A stretch of 64,000 nucleotides of DNA, taken from Phyllobacterium endophyticum (GTDB lineage Bacteria > Pseudomonadota > Alphaproteobacteria > Rhizobiales > Rhizobiaceae). A program made the position numbers and the translations under genes. The notes under the pieces are model-generated. The model made no database searches, had not been told where the DNA came from, and saw only the letters and a program-made list of their open reading frames with translations. The DNA lies in contig NZ_PGGN01000001.1 of the NCBI RefSeq assembly GCF_003010935.1, positions 434,001 to 498,000 on the forward strand. Direction: 5' to 3'. This document shows, piece after piece, positions 8,671 through 19,000 of the stretch. The first letter of the stretch is position 1. Each line of letters starts with the position of its first letter.

Positions 8671-9573
8671 ATGAAACCACATGCCATACTTCATAAAGAT
8701 ATCACCCCCACTGGCGACGACTATGCGATCGTCAGCCATATCATAGAACGCATCAGCAGGGACTATCGCGATCAGCCTTCGCTCGAGACGCTGGCACGCG
8801 ATACCGGTCTGTCGCCGACAGCGCTGCAAAAACTCTTCACCCGGTGGGCGGGGCTCTCTCCGAAAGGGTTTCTGCAGGCGGTGACCATCGATCATGCGCG
8901 GCGTCTGCTGGATGAAGGCATGCCGTTGCTGGAGACCGCATACGAGACCGGTCTGTCCGGGCCCAGTCGCCTCCACGACTTGTTTGTCACCCATGAGGGC
9001 ATGTCGCCAGGTGACTACAAGACCCGGGGCGCTGGTCTCACCATCCGCTATGGCTTTCTCATCTCGCCCTTTGGGCAGGCGCTGGTGATGGTGACAGACC
9101 GAGGTCTTGCAGGGCTTGCCTTCGCGGATCCCGGCAAGGAGCGCGAGGCGCTTGCGGACATGTCCTCTCGCTGGCCCAATGCGACCTATGTGGAGGATCT
9201 TGCCGCTACCGCTCCCTATGCGGCGCGAGTATTCAATCCGGCGGAGTGGCGTGCCGACAGGCCGCTTAAAGTCGTTACTATCGGTACCGATTTTCAGTTA
9301 CGCGTCTGGGAAGCCCTGTTGAAGATTCCCATGGGCAAGTGCGTCGCCTATTCGGATATCGCCGCGGATATCGGCTCGCCATCGGCATCACGGGCGGTCG
9401 GCGCTGCCGTCGGCGCCAATCCGGTCAGTTTCGTCGTACCGTGCCATCGAGCCGTTGGAAAATCCGGAGCTTTGACTGGCTATCATTGGGGTCTGACGCG
9501 CAAACGGGCCATTCTCGGGTGGGAAGCGGGACAGTTGAGCAACGGCAACGCCGGTCAGGCGCAAGCCGGTTAG
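8671..9573 (+). CDS. ada: Ada-like: AraC regulator fused to O6-methylguanine-DNA methyltransferase
   Basis: 300 residues. Residues about 15-115 are an AraC-type double helix-turn-helix; about 125-290 are the O6-alkylguanine-DNA alkyltransferase domain with the acceptor Cys258 in PCHRAVG. The N-terminal zinc-binding domain of E. coli Ada (with its methyl-phosphotriester acceptor Cys38) is absent, so the usual switch that turns Ada into an activator is missing. The protein can still repair O6-methylguanine; how or whether it senses damage is unclear. A terminator lies 52 bases after the stop codon. Confidence 0.92.
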   Translation: MKPHAILHKDITPTGDDYAIVSHIIERISRDYRDQPSLETLARDTGLSPTALQKLFTRWAGLSPKGFLQAVTIDHARRLLDEGMPLLETAYETGLSGPSRLHDLFVTHEGMSPGDYKTRGAGLTIRYGFLISPFGQALVMVTDRGLAGLAFADPGKEREALADMSSRWPNATYVEDLAATAPYAARVFNPAEWRADRPLKVVTIGTDFQLRVWEALLKIPMGKCVAYSDIAADIGSPSASRAVGAAVGANPVSFVVPCHRAVGKSGALTGYHWGLTRKRAILGWEAGQLSNGNAGQAQAG

Positions 9574-9624
9574 CTACAAGTCTTGACCATCCTCTTGGAG
9601 AGGGGAGATCGCTAGCAGAGGACT

Positions 9625-9648
9625 GGCGGGCAAGCCCGCCTTTGTTTT
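9625..9648 (+). terminator. Terminator after ada
   Basis: GGCGGG pairs with CCCGCC across the loop CAAG and is followed by TTTGTTTT. It separates ada from the copper operon. Confidence 0.8.
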
Positions 9649-9671
9649 GCACACTGATCTGCCCAAGCCTC

Positions 9672-9702
9672 TTGACCTTCCAGTTACTGGAAACATTACC
9701 TT
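9672..9702 (+). promoter_or_regulatory. CueR-type copper-responsive promoter of copA
   Basis: TTGACC (-35, 9672-9677) and TACCTT (-10, 9697-9702) are separated by 19 bases, longer than the standard 17. The spacer holds the perfect inverted repeat TTCCAG-TTA-CTGGAA (9678-9692). A long spacer with a centred palindrome is the hallmark of promoters that MerR-family activators twist into shape. The matching regulator cueR is the second gene of the operon. Confidence 0.9.
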
Positions 9703-9739
9703 TGGTGCACTATCTGGTTCATAACCGAAAGTTCGCACC

Positions 9740-12244
9740 ATGAAACATGACCACCACCCGACCAATCATAACCATGATCACTCCTGTTGCAGTGGCAAGA
9801 ACTCTGCACAAGCAGTGGACGTGCGCGATCCGGTGTGCGGGATGACGGTTGATCCCGCGGCAGGCAAACCGGCAGCCGAATTTGGCGGACGTTTGTTCCA
9901 TTTCTGCTCGGCGGGTTGCCAAAACAAATTTGCGAAGTATCCCGAGGCATATCTTGATGCAACCGACCCTGTCTGCGGCATGAAAGTAGACCGGGCGAGT
10001 GCTCGATATTTCCTGCGGCATGAAGGTGAGAAATATTACTTCTGCTCGGCAGGTTGCCTGGCCAAATTCGAAGAGTCCCCGCGGGATTATCTCGGCGGCC
10101 GGCCAGCGCCTGAACCGATGCCCGCGGGAACGCAATATACCTGTCCCATGCACCCGGAAATCGTTAGGGACGGTCCCGGCTCTTGCCCCATTTGCGGTAT
10201 GGCGCTGGAGCCTATGGGGATCCCGACCGGAGACGAAGGACCGAATCCGGAGCTCGTCGACTTCAACCGTCGTTTTTGGATAAGTGCTATCTGTTCGGTA
10301 CCACTCCTGCTCATCACCATGGGCCCTATGCTCGGCCTGCCGTTACGCGCCTGGATCGGTGAGAATCTTGCGATCTGGTTGGAATTTGCGCTGGCGACTC
10401 CGGTCGTAGTCTGGGCTGCTATTCCATTTTTCGAACGGGCGTGGACGTCCTTTGTCAATCGCAGTGCGAATATGTGGACGCTGATAGCAATCGGCGTCGG
10501 CGCGGCCTACGCCTTCAGTGTGGTGGCAACTATCGTGCCTGACATCTTCCCGCATTCCTTCCGCATGCATGGCGGTTCCGTACCTGTCTATTTCGAAGCT
10601 GCGGCAGTTATCGTTACGCTCGTCTTCCTTGGCCAGATACTGGAGCTCAAAGCGCGAGAACGAACAGGGTCGGCGATCCGCGCTCTTTTAGACCTTGCGC
10701 CCAAGACAGCCCGCCGCGTTGCGAGCGATGGCAGCGAAACGGACGTACCGCTCGATGAAGTGGTTGCAGGAGACAGGCTGCGGGTGCGCCCCGGTGAAAG
10801 CGTGCCAGTGGATGGTATCGTGCTCGAAGGCCACTCCTCTATCGACGAATCCATGCTCACCGGAGAACCCCTGCCAGTCGAAAAGACCGAACATGACGCG
10901 GTTACCGGCGGCACCCTTAATCGAAATGGCACGTTGTTGATCGAGGCGGAGAAGGTGGGCGCAGATACGATGCTGTCTCAAATCGTTGGCATGGTTGCAT
11001 CGGCCCAACGTTCGCGTGCGCCGATCCAGGGCTTGGCGGACCGCGTCGCTGCCTGGTTTGTTCCGGCAGTCGTCATAGTCGCTATCATGGCCTTCCTCAT
11101 CTGGTCGGCGGTTGGACCACAGCCGAGCATGATTTACGGCCTTGTTGCCGCGGTTTCAGTGCTGATTATCGCCTGTCCATGCGCACTTGGGCTCGCAACC
11201 CCGATGTCGATCATGACGGCAACGGGGCGGGGGGCGCATGCTGGCGTGTTGATCAAGGACGCCGAAGCTCTCGAACGGTTTGCTGCTGTCGATACGCTCA
11301 TCGTCGACAAGACCGGAACGCTGACAGAAGGCAAGCCAAAACTTACTGATATGGTTGCAGAACCGGGTTTTGCTGAAGACGAATTGCTGGCCCTTGCTGC
11401 AAGCCTTGAGAAGGGCTCCGAACACCCGCTCGCCGAGGCTATTGTCGAGGGGGCAAAGTCGCGCAATCTCACGCTTGCCGATGCAATCGGCTTCGAGGCG
11501 GCTATCGGCAAGGGAGTTTCCGGTTCAGTCAGAGGAAAATCCGTATCGCTCGGAAACAGGGCGATGATGCAGGATATCGGTGCGGATGTTTCTGCGCTGG
11601 TCAAGCAGGCTGATCAATTGCGGGCACTCGGCAAGAGTGCGCTCTTCATCGCAGTGGACGGCAAGGCGGCAGGTATCGTTGCCGTTGCCGATCCGATCAA
11701 GGCGACAGCCGCCGAGGCGATACGCCAACTGCACAGGGCAGGGTTGAAGATAGTCATGGCGACCGGCGATAATGCCGTCACGGCGCAGGCGGTGGCGCGC
11801 GATCTCGGCATCGACGAGGTTCGGGCCGACATGCTGCCGGAGAGCAAGAAACAGCTTGTAGAAGAGTTGCGGGCGAAAGGCGCGATGATCGCCATGGCCG
11901 GTGACGGCGTCAATGACGCTCCGGCGCTCGCAGCGGCCGATGTTGGCATAGCCATGGGTACTGGCGCCGATGTGGCAATGCAAAGTGCCGGGATAACGCT
12001 GGTGAGGGGTGATCTTAATGGCATCGTTCGCGCCCGTCACCTGGCAGGCGCCACGATCCGCAACATCAAACAGAACCTGTTCTTCGCCTTCGTCTACAAC
12101 ATGCTGGGCGTGCCGGTCGCAGCAGGGTTACTCTATCCCATATTCGGTCTACTGCTGTCGCCAATGCTGGCTGCAGCGGCAATGAGCCTTTCGTCGGTGT
12201 CGGTCATCGCGAATGCCTTAAGGTTGCGAACGATCCAATTGTAG
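9740..12244 (+). CDS. copA: Copper-exporting P1B-type ATPase
   Basis: 834 residues. CPC (479-481) in a membrane helix marks a Cu(I) exporter; DKTGT with the phosphorylated Asp523 and GDGVND (721-726) complete the P-type ATPase core. The N-terminus is not the usual HMA fold: it has a His-rich tail (about residues 2-14) and CC, two YHS modules (each DPVCGM then FCSAGC, about 31-58 and 74-105) and a third metal-binding segment (TCPMHPEI then CPICGM, about 134-157). It pumps copper from cytoplasm to periplasm. The CueR-type promoter upstream and cueR 18 bases downstream support copper; silver may be carried too. Confidence 0.95.
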   Translation: MKHDHHPTNHNHDHSCCSGKNSAQAVDVRDPVCGMTVDPAAGKPAAEFGGRLFHFCSAGCQNKFAKYPEAYLDATDPVCGMKVDRASARYFLRHEGEKYYFCSAGCLAKFEESPRDYLGGRPAPEPMPAGTQYTCPMHPEIVRDGPGSCPICGMALEPMGIPTGDEGPNPELVDFNRRFWISAICSVPLLLITMGPMLGLPLRAWIGENLAIWLEFALATPVVVWAAIPFFERAWTSFVNRSANMWTLIAIGVGAAYAFSVVATIVPDIFPHSFRMHGGSVPVYFEAAAVIVTLVFLGQILELKARERTGSAIRALLDLAPKTARRVASDGSETDVPLDEVVAGDRLRVRPGESVPVDGIVLEGHSSIDESMLTGEPLPVEKTEHDAVTGGTLNRNGTLLIEAEKVGADTMLSQIVGMVASAQRSRAPIQGLADRVAAWFVPAVVIVAIMAFLIWSAVGPQPSMIYGLVAAVSVLIIACPCALGLATPMSIMTATGRGAHAGVLIKDAEALERFAAVDTLIVDKTGTLTEGKPKLTDMVAEPGFAEDELLALAASLEKGSEHPLAEAIVEGAKSRNLTLADAIGFEAAIGKGVSGSVRGKSVSLGNRAMMQDIGADVSALVKQADQLRALGKSALFIAVDGKAAGIVAVADPIKATAAEAIRQLHRAGLKIVMATGDNAVTAQAVARDLGIDEVRADMLPESKKQLVEELRAKGAMIAMAGDGVNDAPALAAADVGIAMGTGADVAMQSAGITLVRGDLNGIVRARHLAGATIRNIKQNLFFAFVYNMLGVPVAAGLLYPIFGLLLSPMLAAAAMSLSSVSVIANALRLRTIQL

Positions 12245-12262
12245 TCAGACTGCGAGGTTGTC

Positions 12263-12655
12263 ATGAATATTGGAAACGCCTCTGGCAAATCCGGGTTGCC
12301 TGCGAAGACAATCCGCTATTACGAGGATATCGGGCTTTTGAAGCCTGAGCGGTCGGAAAATGGCTACCGCGATTACTCCATGTCGGACGTGCATAAATTG
12401 CGGTTCCTGCAGCGAGCGCGTGGCTTGGGTTTTTCTGTGGAGGAGTGCCGCCAGCTCCTGGCCCTTTATGAGGATAAAAGCCGCGCCAGCGCCGACGTGA
12501 AATCCATCGCAAGATCAAAGCTTCAGGAGATCGACCGCAAGATCATCGAGCTAAGGGAACTGCAGGAGACATTGAAACACCTGGTGGCGCATTGCCATGG
12601 AGACCAGCGGCCCGATTGCCCCATCCTCGAGAGTATTTCCGGCTCGGTCAGCTGA
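12263..12655 (+). CDS. cueR: CueR, MerR-family copper regulator
   Basis: 130 residues. An N-terminal winged helix-turn-helix (TIRYYEDIGLLKPERSENGYRDY) is followed by a long dimer helix and the metal loop CHGDQRPDC-PIL near residues 112-121. Two Cys spaced by seven residues are the Cu(I)/Ag(I) ligands of CueR. It would activate the 9672-9702 promoter and thus its own operon, a feedback arrangement. The 3' end overlaps the convergent Dabb gene by 8 bases. Confidence 0.93.
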   Translation: MNIGNASGKSGLPAKTIRYYEDIGLLKPERSENGYRDYSMSDVHKLRFLQRARGLGFSVEECRQLLALYEDKSRASADVKSIARSKLQEIDRKIIELRELQETLKHLVAHCHGDQRPDCPILESISGSVS

Positions 12656-12941
12656 GTGTCGAAACCACGTCCGCAGAGATTCGCAGCTCACGTAGCGGCC
12701 GAACGACAGCAGTCGTTTGCTCGTAAATCGGATGCGCCTTGTATGCGGCCAAGGCTTCGGCATCCTTGAATTCGCCATAGACGACCACGTCGATCTCGCC
12801 TGAGATAGGATCGGTCTTGGTATTCTGCATGACTTCGAAGATTGTGGAGTGAGGAATTTCCCCGAGCCGTTTCAGGCCTTTGACAATCAATCCAACATCA
12901 TCCTTGTTGCGGGCACTGAAGAATACAATATGACGGATCAC
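12648..12941 (-). CDS. Dabb (stress-responsive alpha/beta barrel) domain protein
   Basis: 97 residues covering one Dabb module. It starts MIRHIVFF, as is usual in the family, and has the YKAHPIYEQ segment with a conserved His near residue 70. Dabb proteins are small dimeric ferredoxin-like barrels; bacterial ones mostly have no assigned function. It lies 95 bases after preA on the same strand and could be read from the preTA transcript. It converges with cueR, overlapping by 8 bases. Confidence 0.8.
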   Translation of the reverse strand: MIRHIVFFSARNKDDVGLIVKGLKRLGEIPHSTIFEVMQNTKTDPISGEIDVVVYGEFKDAEALAAYKAHPIYEQTTAVVRPLRELRISADVVSTLS

Positions 12942-13036
12942 GGTTTGGTTCCTGCTGCGTTTGGCTGCGCCGGACTCTTAATACCCCCATCATTTCAGTC
13001 AATAGATGCGCTGTCGCAGGCCGCCGAGAAGACCGA

Positions 13037-14347
13037 TCATTCGGCGGCAAGCTTCGCCATTGGGTTATTCGGATGCGTGGTCCAGTTGGCATAGTCCGGC
13101 TGAATCGGCATCTTCGTGCGCGGATCGACGCCCGAGATCATCGGTACCATGCTGATGCAGTTTTCGACGGGGCAAACACTCACGCACAGATTGCAGCCGA
13201 CGCACTCCTCGTCGATAACTTCGAACTGCCGCGCGCCATCGACCGTCGACGTGATAGCCTGATGGGACGTGTCTTCGCACACGATATGGCAGCGGCCACA
13301 CTTGATGCAAAGGTCCTGGTCGATCTGCGCCTTGGTGATGTAGTTGAGGTTCAGATATTGCCAGTCGGTAACATTCGGCACTGCGAGGCCCTGGAAGTCC
13401 TCAATGCTGCGGAACCCGCGGGAATCCATCCAATCGGAGAGGCCGGAAATCATTTCCTGAACAACCTTGAAACCATATGTCATCGCTGCGGTACAAACCT
13501 GCACATTTCCGCAACCGAGTGCGATGAATTCCGCTGCGTCCCGCCATGTGGTGATGCCTCCAATGCCGGAAATCGGCAGGCCGCGCGTTTCGGGATCGCG
13601 AGCGATCTCCGCCACCATGTTCAAAGCGATCGGCTTTACGGCCGGGCCGCAATAGCCGCCATGCGAGCCGCGTCCGTCGATCGTTGGATTGGGAGCAAAG
13701 TTGTCGAGATCCACTGAAACGATCGAGTTGATGGTGTTGATAAGCGATACGGCGTCGGTGCCGCCGGATTTCGCCGCTCGCGCGGGCTTGCGAATGTCGG
13801 TTATATTCGGCGTAAGCTTGGTGATGACCGGCATGCGCGTATACTGCTTGCACCAGCGGACGACCATTTCGATATATTCCGGCACCTGACCAACGGCTGC
13901 ACCCATGCCCCGCTCGGACATGCCATGCGGACAGCCGAAGTTCAGCTCAATTCCATCGGAGCCGGTCGCCTCGACAAGAGGCAGGATGGCTTTCCACGCT
14001 TCTTCATCGCACGGCACCATGATCGAGGCGATGAGGGCGCGATCCGGCCATTTCTTCTTTACCTCGGTCATTTCCCGCAGGTTCACTTCCAGCGGCCGGT
14101 CGGTGATGAGTTCGATATTGTTGAAACCGAGCAGCCGTCGATCCGGCCCGTGGATAGCGCCGTAGCGGGGTCCGTTGACATTGACCACAGGCGGGCCCTG
14201 TTCTCCAAGGGTCTTCCAGACAACGCCGCCCCAGCCTGCCTTGAAGGCCCGTTCGACGTTATAGGCCTTGTCTGTCGGTGGCGCTGAGGCCAGCCAGAAC
14301 GGATTTGGAGATTTGATGCCGAGGAAATTCGATGAAAGATCAGCCAT
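13037..14347 (-). CDS. preA: Dihydropyrimidine dehydrogenase subunit PreA
   Basis: 436 residues. A dihydroorotate dehydrogenase-like FMN barrel (about 1-310) contains the active-site Cys in NFGCPHGMSERGMG and the phosphate-binding ISGIGGI. A C-terminal ferredoxin module has two [4Fe-4S] motifs (CIKCGRCHIVC and CVGCNLCVSVC). With PreT it reduces uracil and thymine to 5,6-dihydro forms using NAD(P)H, the first step of reductive pyrimidine degradation. It starts 10 bases after preT ends. The later enzymes of the pathway lie at 53.8-58 kb. Confidence 0.95.
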   Translation of the reverse strand: MADLSSNFLGIKSPNPFWLASAPPTDKAYNVERAFKAGWGGVVWKTLGEQGPPVVNVNGPRYGAIHGPDRRLLGFNNIELITDRPLEVNLREMTEVKKKWPDRALIASIMVPCDEEAWKAILPLVEATGSDGIELNFGCPHGMSERGMGAAVGQVPEYIEMVVRWCKQYTRMPVITKLTPNITDIRKPARAAKSGGTDAVSLINTINSIVSVDLDNFAPNPTIDGRGSHGGYCGPAVKPIALNMVAEIARDPETRGLPISGIGGITTWRDAAEFIALGCGNVQVCTAAMTYGFKVVQEMISGLSDWMDSRGFRSIEDFQGLAVPNVTDWQYLNLNYITKAQIDQDLCIKCGRCHIVCEDTSHQAITSTVDGARQFEVIDEECVGCNLCVSVCPVENCISMVPMISGVDPRTKMPIQPDYANWTTHPNNPMAKLAAE

Positions 14348-14357
14348 GTCAGTTCCT

Positions 14358-15815
14358 TTAGCCGACCACTTGGATCGTATGAATGGTTCGGTGTTCCGGC
14401 AACGGGGTGCCGTCGGCGCTCGTCGTCATCACGGCCTCGACAAAGCCACTGACTTTCTCCGGTTGCTGCATGAGGGTCCGGTGGATAGATTCTGCAGCAA
14501 TCTTGCCGTCCTGTACCGCGGCAACTGTGAGGTCCTGACCACCCGCAACACAATCGCCGCCCGCCCATATGCCGGGGACTGAGGTTCGCCCTTCATCGTC
14601 AACGCTGACACGACCTCGAGACAGCGCGATACCTGCTCCGGTAAGCACGGCTTCTGCCGGTGTCTGGCCGATCGCCTTGAACACCTGATCGCTGGCGAGC
14701 GTGATGCTCTCGCCTGAAGGACTGAGACGGCCATCGGCCATATTTGTATAATCGAGCGTAATACCGCAAACCTCGCCGCGGTCATTGCGTGTCAGCGCAC
14801 GTGGTTGGAGCCAATGACGGATGATGACGCCGTTCTTCAAAGCCAGTTCCTGTTCGAAATCACTGGCGTTCATATGTTCGGGTCCGCGACGGTAGGCGAT
14901 GATGACGTTCTCGGCGCCGAGCAGCTTCGTTTGCACCGCAACATCAATAGCCGTCATGCCGCCACCGATCACGACGACGTCGCGGCCTACTGCAATCTGC
15001 GAAAGGTCGTCGCTCTGACGGAGAACCGATATAAAATCCACCGCATCGATGCAGCCGGCAGCATCTTCGCCATCCAGGCCCAGTTCGTTGACACCCGGCA
15101 GCCCCATGCCGAGGAACACCGCGTCGAAACCTGTTTTCAAGGCATCGAGACTGATATCGCGGCCGAGCGCCTTGTCATTGTGAATGGTGATACCCCCGAT
15201 GTCGAGAACGAAATCCAGTTCCTTCTGCGCAAAATCGGCGACGCTTTTATAGGCAGCAATACCATATTCGTTCAGCCCCCCGGCCTTTGGCCTTGCCTCG
15301 AAAATAGTGACATCATGCCCGCGCATGGCCAACCGATGGGCGGCCGACAGACCCGCTGGGCCGGCTCCAACTATCGCGACAGACTTGCCGGTCGGCTCTG
15401 CCCGATCGAAAGGATGCTGGCCATTCGCCATCAGATGGTCGGTAGCATAGCGCTGAAGAAGCCCGATTTTCACCGGTTTGCCTTCTGCGGCCTCGCGAAC
15501 GCAGGCTTGCTCGCACAAAGTTTCGGTAGGGCAGACGCGGGCGCACATACCACCAAGAATGTTTTCAGAGAGAATGGTCTTGGCTGAGCCGGTAGGATTG
15601 TCCGCGGCGATTTCGCGAATGAACAGCGGAATATCGATCCCCGTCGGGCAGGCATTCATGCATGGTGCGTCGTAGCAGAAGTAACACCTGTCTGATTCCA
15701 CGAAGGCTTCGTGCCGGCTAAGCGGCGGGTGAAGATCAGAAAAAACGTCCGCGTAGGCGCCGGATGCGAGCCGCTCGGCTCTGACGTCACGGATTCCAGA
15801 ATCCATTGGTCCCAT
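14358..15815 (-). CDS. preT: Dihydropyrimidine dehydrogenase subunit PreT
   Basis: 485 residues of the glutamate-synthase-small-subunit type. The N-terminus carries Cys motifs for two [4Fe-4S] clusters (CYFCYDAPCMNAC and CARVCPTETLCEQAC). Next come an FAD-binding GAGPAGLSAA (about 150) and a second nucleotide site, VVIGGGMTAIDVA. It takes electrons from NAD(P)H and passes them to PreA. The ATG at 15815 is chosen because AGGAG lies 10 bases upstream; a second ATG three codons on has worse spacing. The promoter region (15816-15975) contains a RutR-like palindrome at 15933-15948. Confidence 0.95.
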   Translation of the reverse strand: MGPMDSGIRDVRAERLASGAYADVFSDLHPPLSRHEAFVESDRCYFCYDAPCMNACPTGIDIPLFIREIAADNPTGSAKTILSENILGGMCARVCPTETLCEQACVREAAEGKPVKIGLLQRYATDHLMANGQHPFDRAEPTGKSVAIVGAGPAGLSAAHRLAMRGHDVTIFEARPKAGGLNEYGIAAYKSVADFAQKELDFVLDIGGITIHNDKALGRDISLDALKTGFDAVFLGMGLPGVNELGLDGEDAAGCIDAVDFISVLRQSDDLSQIAVGRDVVVIGGGMTAIDVAVQTKLLGAENVIIAYRRGPEHMNASDFEQELALKNGVIIRHWLQPRALTRNDRGEVCGITLDYTNMADGRLSPSGESITLASDQVFKAIGQTPAEAVLTGAGIALSRGRVSVDDEGRTSVPGIWAGGDCVAGGQDLTVAAVQDGKIAAESIHRTLMQQPEKVSGFVEAVMTTSADGTPLPEHRTIHTIQVVG

Positions 15816-15932
15816 GAAATCTCATCTCCTCGTTTTGACTGCGTCCGGTTCCCGTGGATCAGCAGTCTTTTCGATGGCCGGTATATCCGGACCTGCAGCG
15901 AGAATGGCAGATTTTCTCGGAAGGTCAAATTT

Positions 15933-15948
15933 TTTATCAAACGGTCAA
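15933..15948 (-). promoter_or_regulatory. Weak RutR-like palindrome upstream of preT
   Basis: On the minus strand the sequence is TTGACCGTTTGATAAA. It matches 11 of the 14 fixed positions of the known E. coli RutR box (TTGACCA-nn-TGGTCAA) and lies about 118 bases before the preT start. A further GGTCAA (plus strand, 15923-15928) sits beside it. The link with the RutR-type regulator at 53 kb is inferred. Confidence 0.35.
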
Positions 15949-15975
15949 GAAAATGTACTTCGCAGATGCGGAAAA

Positions 15976-16007
15976 TTTCAAAAAATTGGCCCGGACTTGC
16001 CGGGCCA
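15976..16007 (-). terminator. Terminator of the glycosidase gene
   Basis: Read on the minus strand: GGCCCGG, loop CAAGT, CCGGGCC, then AATTTTTT. It lies just after the glycosidase stop codon and before the preT promoter region. Confidence 0.85.
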
Positions 16008-16036
16008 TTTCCTATGTCTCGCATCGAGATCCAAGT

Positions 16037-19000
16037 TCAATCGATCATACGCCGCAATATCAGCTCAGTGATATTAGCCCGGTTCGATATGCCCCCAGCG
16101 CCACCACTGTCACCATAGGTCGAATATGAGTCGAGATAGGACATGTTGTAAAAATCGCTGAACTTGATTGTATAGGACATGCCCGCCACCAGCGTCACCG
16201 GGACAGGGGTCGATTCGCCCCAAGTATCCCAGTTTGGCAAATGCGGCATGACGACGACGCCTTTGCCCGTAGTCTCACCCGCACCCCTTACCTCCATTTG
16301 CTTGACCGCCGCAGTCACGCCGGTATTTACACGCCCAAAAGCATTGCCGTAGCGCAGGAGAACGTGATAGCTCCCGCTGACAGATGGCGTGACGGTGAAG
16401 GTCAGCTCTTCGCCTGGGACACCCCAGTCTGACCAGGATCTGCGACCATGGTCGTCCTTCAGTTGCGCATGTGAACCTGCAACAGAATTGTTCGTCGCTC
16501 TTTCAGCACCAATAAATGTGAGTCTGCCATCACCCCAGTAACATGCCGGATCGGTTCGCTGCGACACGCTATTATTCAGTCCGAGAGTATATTGCCGGTC
16601 GAGTGAATAGCATAGAGTTTGACTCATATTCGACTGGCCCGGCGTATCGGTCCAGCCGCGATCCGTGACGCCGGTAGCTACCGAAACGCCATTGCGGTAG
16701 ATATTGATGGCGGTTCCGGCCGGATTGGCACCTTTCCAGTTGATATTGATCAATCCATTGCTGTCCTTTGTCAGGGCCCAGCGATCTGCGGTCAGGTCGA
16801 GGTCAACCGGTTGCGGGCCGTACAGGTCAGTGTCTGCGGAAACCACCTTGGCCGCCCCGCCATCTACCTTGTTGTTGATCAGCTCTACGACGAAAATATT
16901 CATTCCGTCGTTTTTGAGATCTGACGCTTTCGTGTAGCGGTCCAGCAGTATCTGCGCGCCATTCAGCGTGACCGATTGCGCAGTGTAGAAACCATTATCG
17001 ACTAAACTTGCATCGGGCAAATTCACTTTGACTGTAATTTTTCTGCCTCGATAATCGAGATTGTTCAACTGGATCTGCCGGGCACCTTTGAAGACACTCC
17101 TATGCATTTTTTTAGTGATCGACGGCTGGAACCGGATACCTGTCATGTCGGCCTCGCGCCCGAATACGACGTCGAGGACGGAACCGATGTAACCGCCCAC
17201 CGACCACAATTGCTTATCGGAATTGACAGCCGGGCGATCCTCAGGCTTATCTGCTGTCACCGCGAGCTTGGTGAATTCGAAATTCTCCATATTCGACAGG
17301 TTCAATGCTGCACCATTGATGAGAGTTTCGAAGTTGCGGTCGACTACGTCTGAATTGCGCCCCTTGGCCGCCGCTTTGATCAGGTAACTGGAAACGAACG
17401 GCCAGATGGCCCGATTGTGGTAGACCTTCACATCGCGCATCTGGGGCCAGACGACCGGTGCGCCAGCCGCTGTATGGGGATAGTTGTTCAGAATGCTCGT
17501 TGCTTCGGCTTCATCAGCAATGCCGTCCTGAATCGCCAGAGCCTCACCAATCAATTCGTAGCGGCGCACTGGAGCCTGATCAAGCTCTGTAGTCTTCATC
17601 ATGCTGAACAGACCCGCTTCCTTCAGCCAGAGGTCGCTCTTTATGTGCTGTTTAAGAACATCGGCCCAGCCGCCATACTTGGCGGCGTCCGAGGTCTGCT
17701 TAAGCTCTACGGCCATTTTCGCTGCGACATCGAGAATCTTCCAGTGATTGATGTTGGTAGACAGCGTTTTCGACATCGCAATGTGGACCACAGTATCCTT
17801 CACCCAGTCGGGATAGGTCTGTTCGCGCCAATCGAGGAATGACGTTTCGCCGCGATAGAGCCCATCACGATTGTCATAGGCGGCAAGGCGATCGTTTTCG
17901 ATCGTGTTGCGAATGGCGGTATAGGCATCGTTCAGGAATCGCGTGCGATCCTCACCGTCGAGATATTTGAGAAGTTCGAAAGCAGCACGCGCCCAAACCA
18001 CGCGATCGGTACTGATCGGCCAGCTGCCACCACTGCCGGTGTCCTGAACGATTTCCGTTGTTTCGGCACCGAGTATCTGCGTTGCACTGCGCCGCTTGGA
18101 CAATTTGAACAGCAGGCTGTTCTTGGCAACCTGCGGATTGATCTGCGCAAGACCAAGATCAACGGCATAGGCTGTATCGCGCGTCCAGACATAGGTCCAC
18201 TCGTCTCCTGTCTGGTAGCAGCCAATGCTACCGCCACAAGGTATGGCATTGCCGTTATTGTACGCGCGATCCTTGACGGAGGTCACGGTCAGTTCCCTGG
18301 CTTCCTGCATCGCCATGGCAAACAGCCCATCGAACATCTGGCTGCCGGTGCGGATTGTCGGAGCGTCTGGCTGTTCTGTAATTTGGAGTTGTTTACCTTT
18401 GCCTTCTTTCCGCTGGTCTTGAGTGCTGGTCAGCTTGTAGGTGCGCAGCGTCGACGCTGAATCGGCAGTCTCTATCGCAGCGCTGCTGCCATTCCAGCTG
18501 AGCGTTTTAATGCCACCATCAAGATTGACGGGATCGGCAACGGGAGGCGCCTTGACTTCGACGCACTCGTCACCGACGAGCGTGCCCGATTCACACCGCG
18601 TAACCACAACTGGGGTGACGACGCACTCGTTGCCAACACGAATGCCCTTCTCACACGCGCTAGTCACCACCTTCGGTTTGACGACGCATTTGCCGTCCTC
18701 AAGGGTACCTGTCTCGCATCGGGCAAGTACATCGGGCTTGATCACGCATTTGTCACCTTCGAGCGTCCCTGTATCGCAACGGGCAACCACAACGGGTTTG
18801 ATGATGCACTCGCCGCCTTCGGGAGTGCCGCCCTCGCACGCGCCGGTAATCACGCTCGGTTTGACAACGCACTTGCCGCCGTCAAGGGTGCCGGTTTGGC
18901 ATACCAGAGCCACATCCGGCGTGATGATGCATTTGCCATCAACGAGGGTGCCCGACTGGCATACGGTGGTGGCGACGGGCGTGACAACACACTTCCCATC

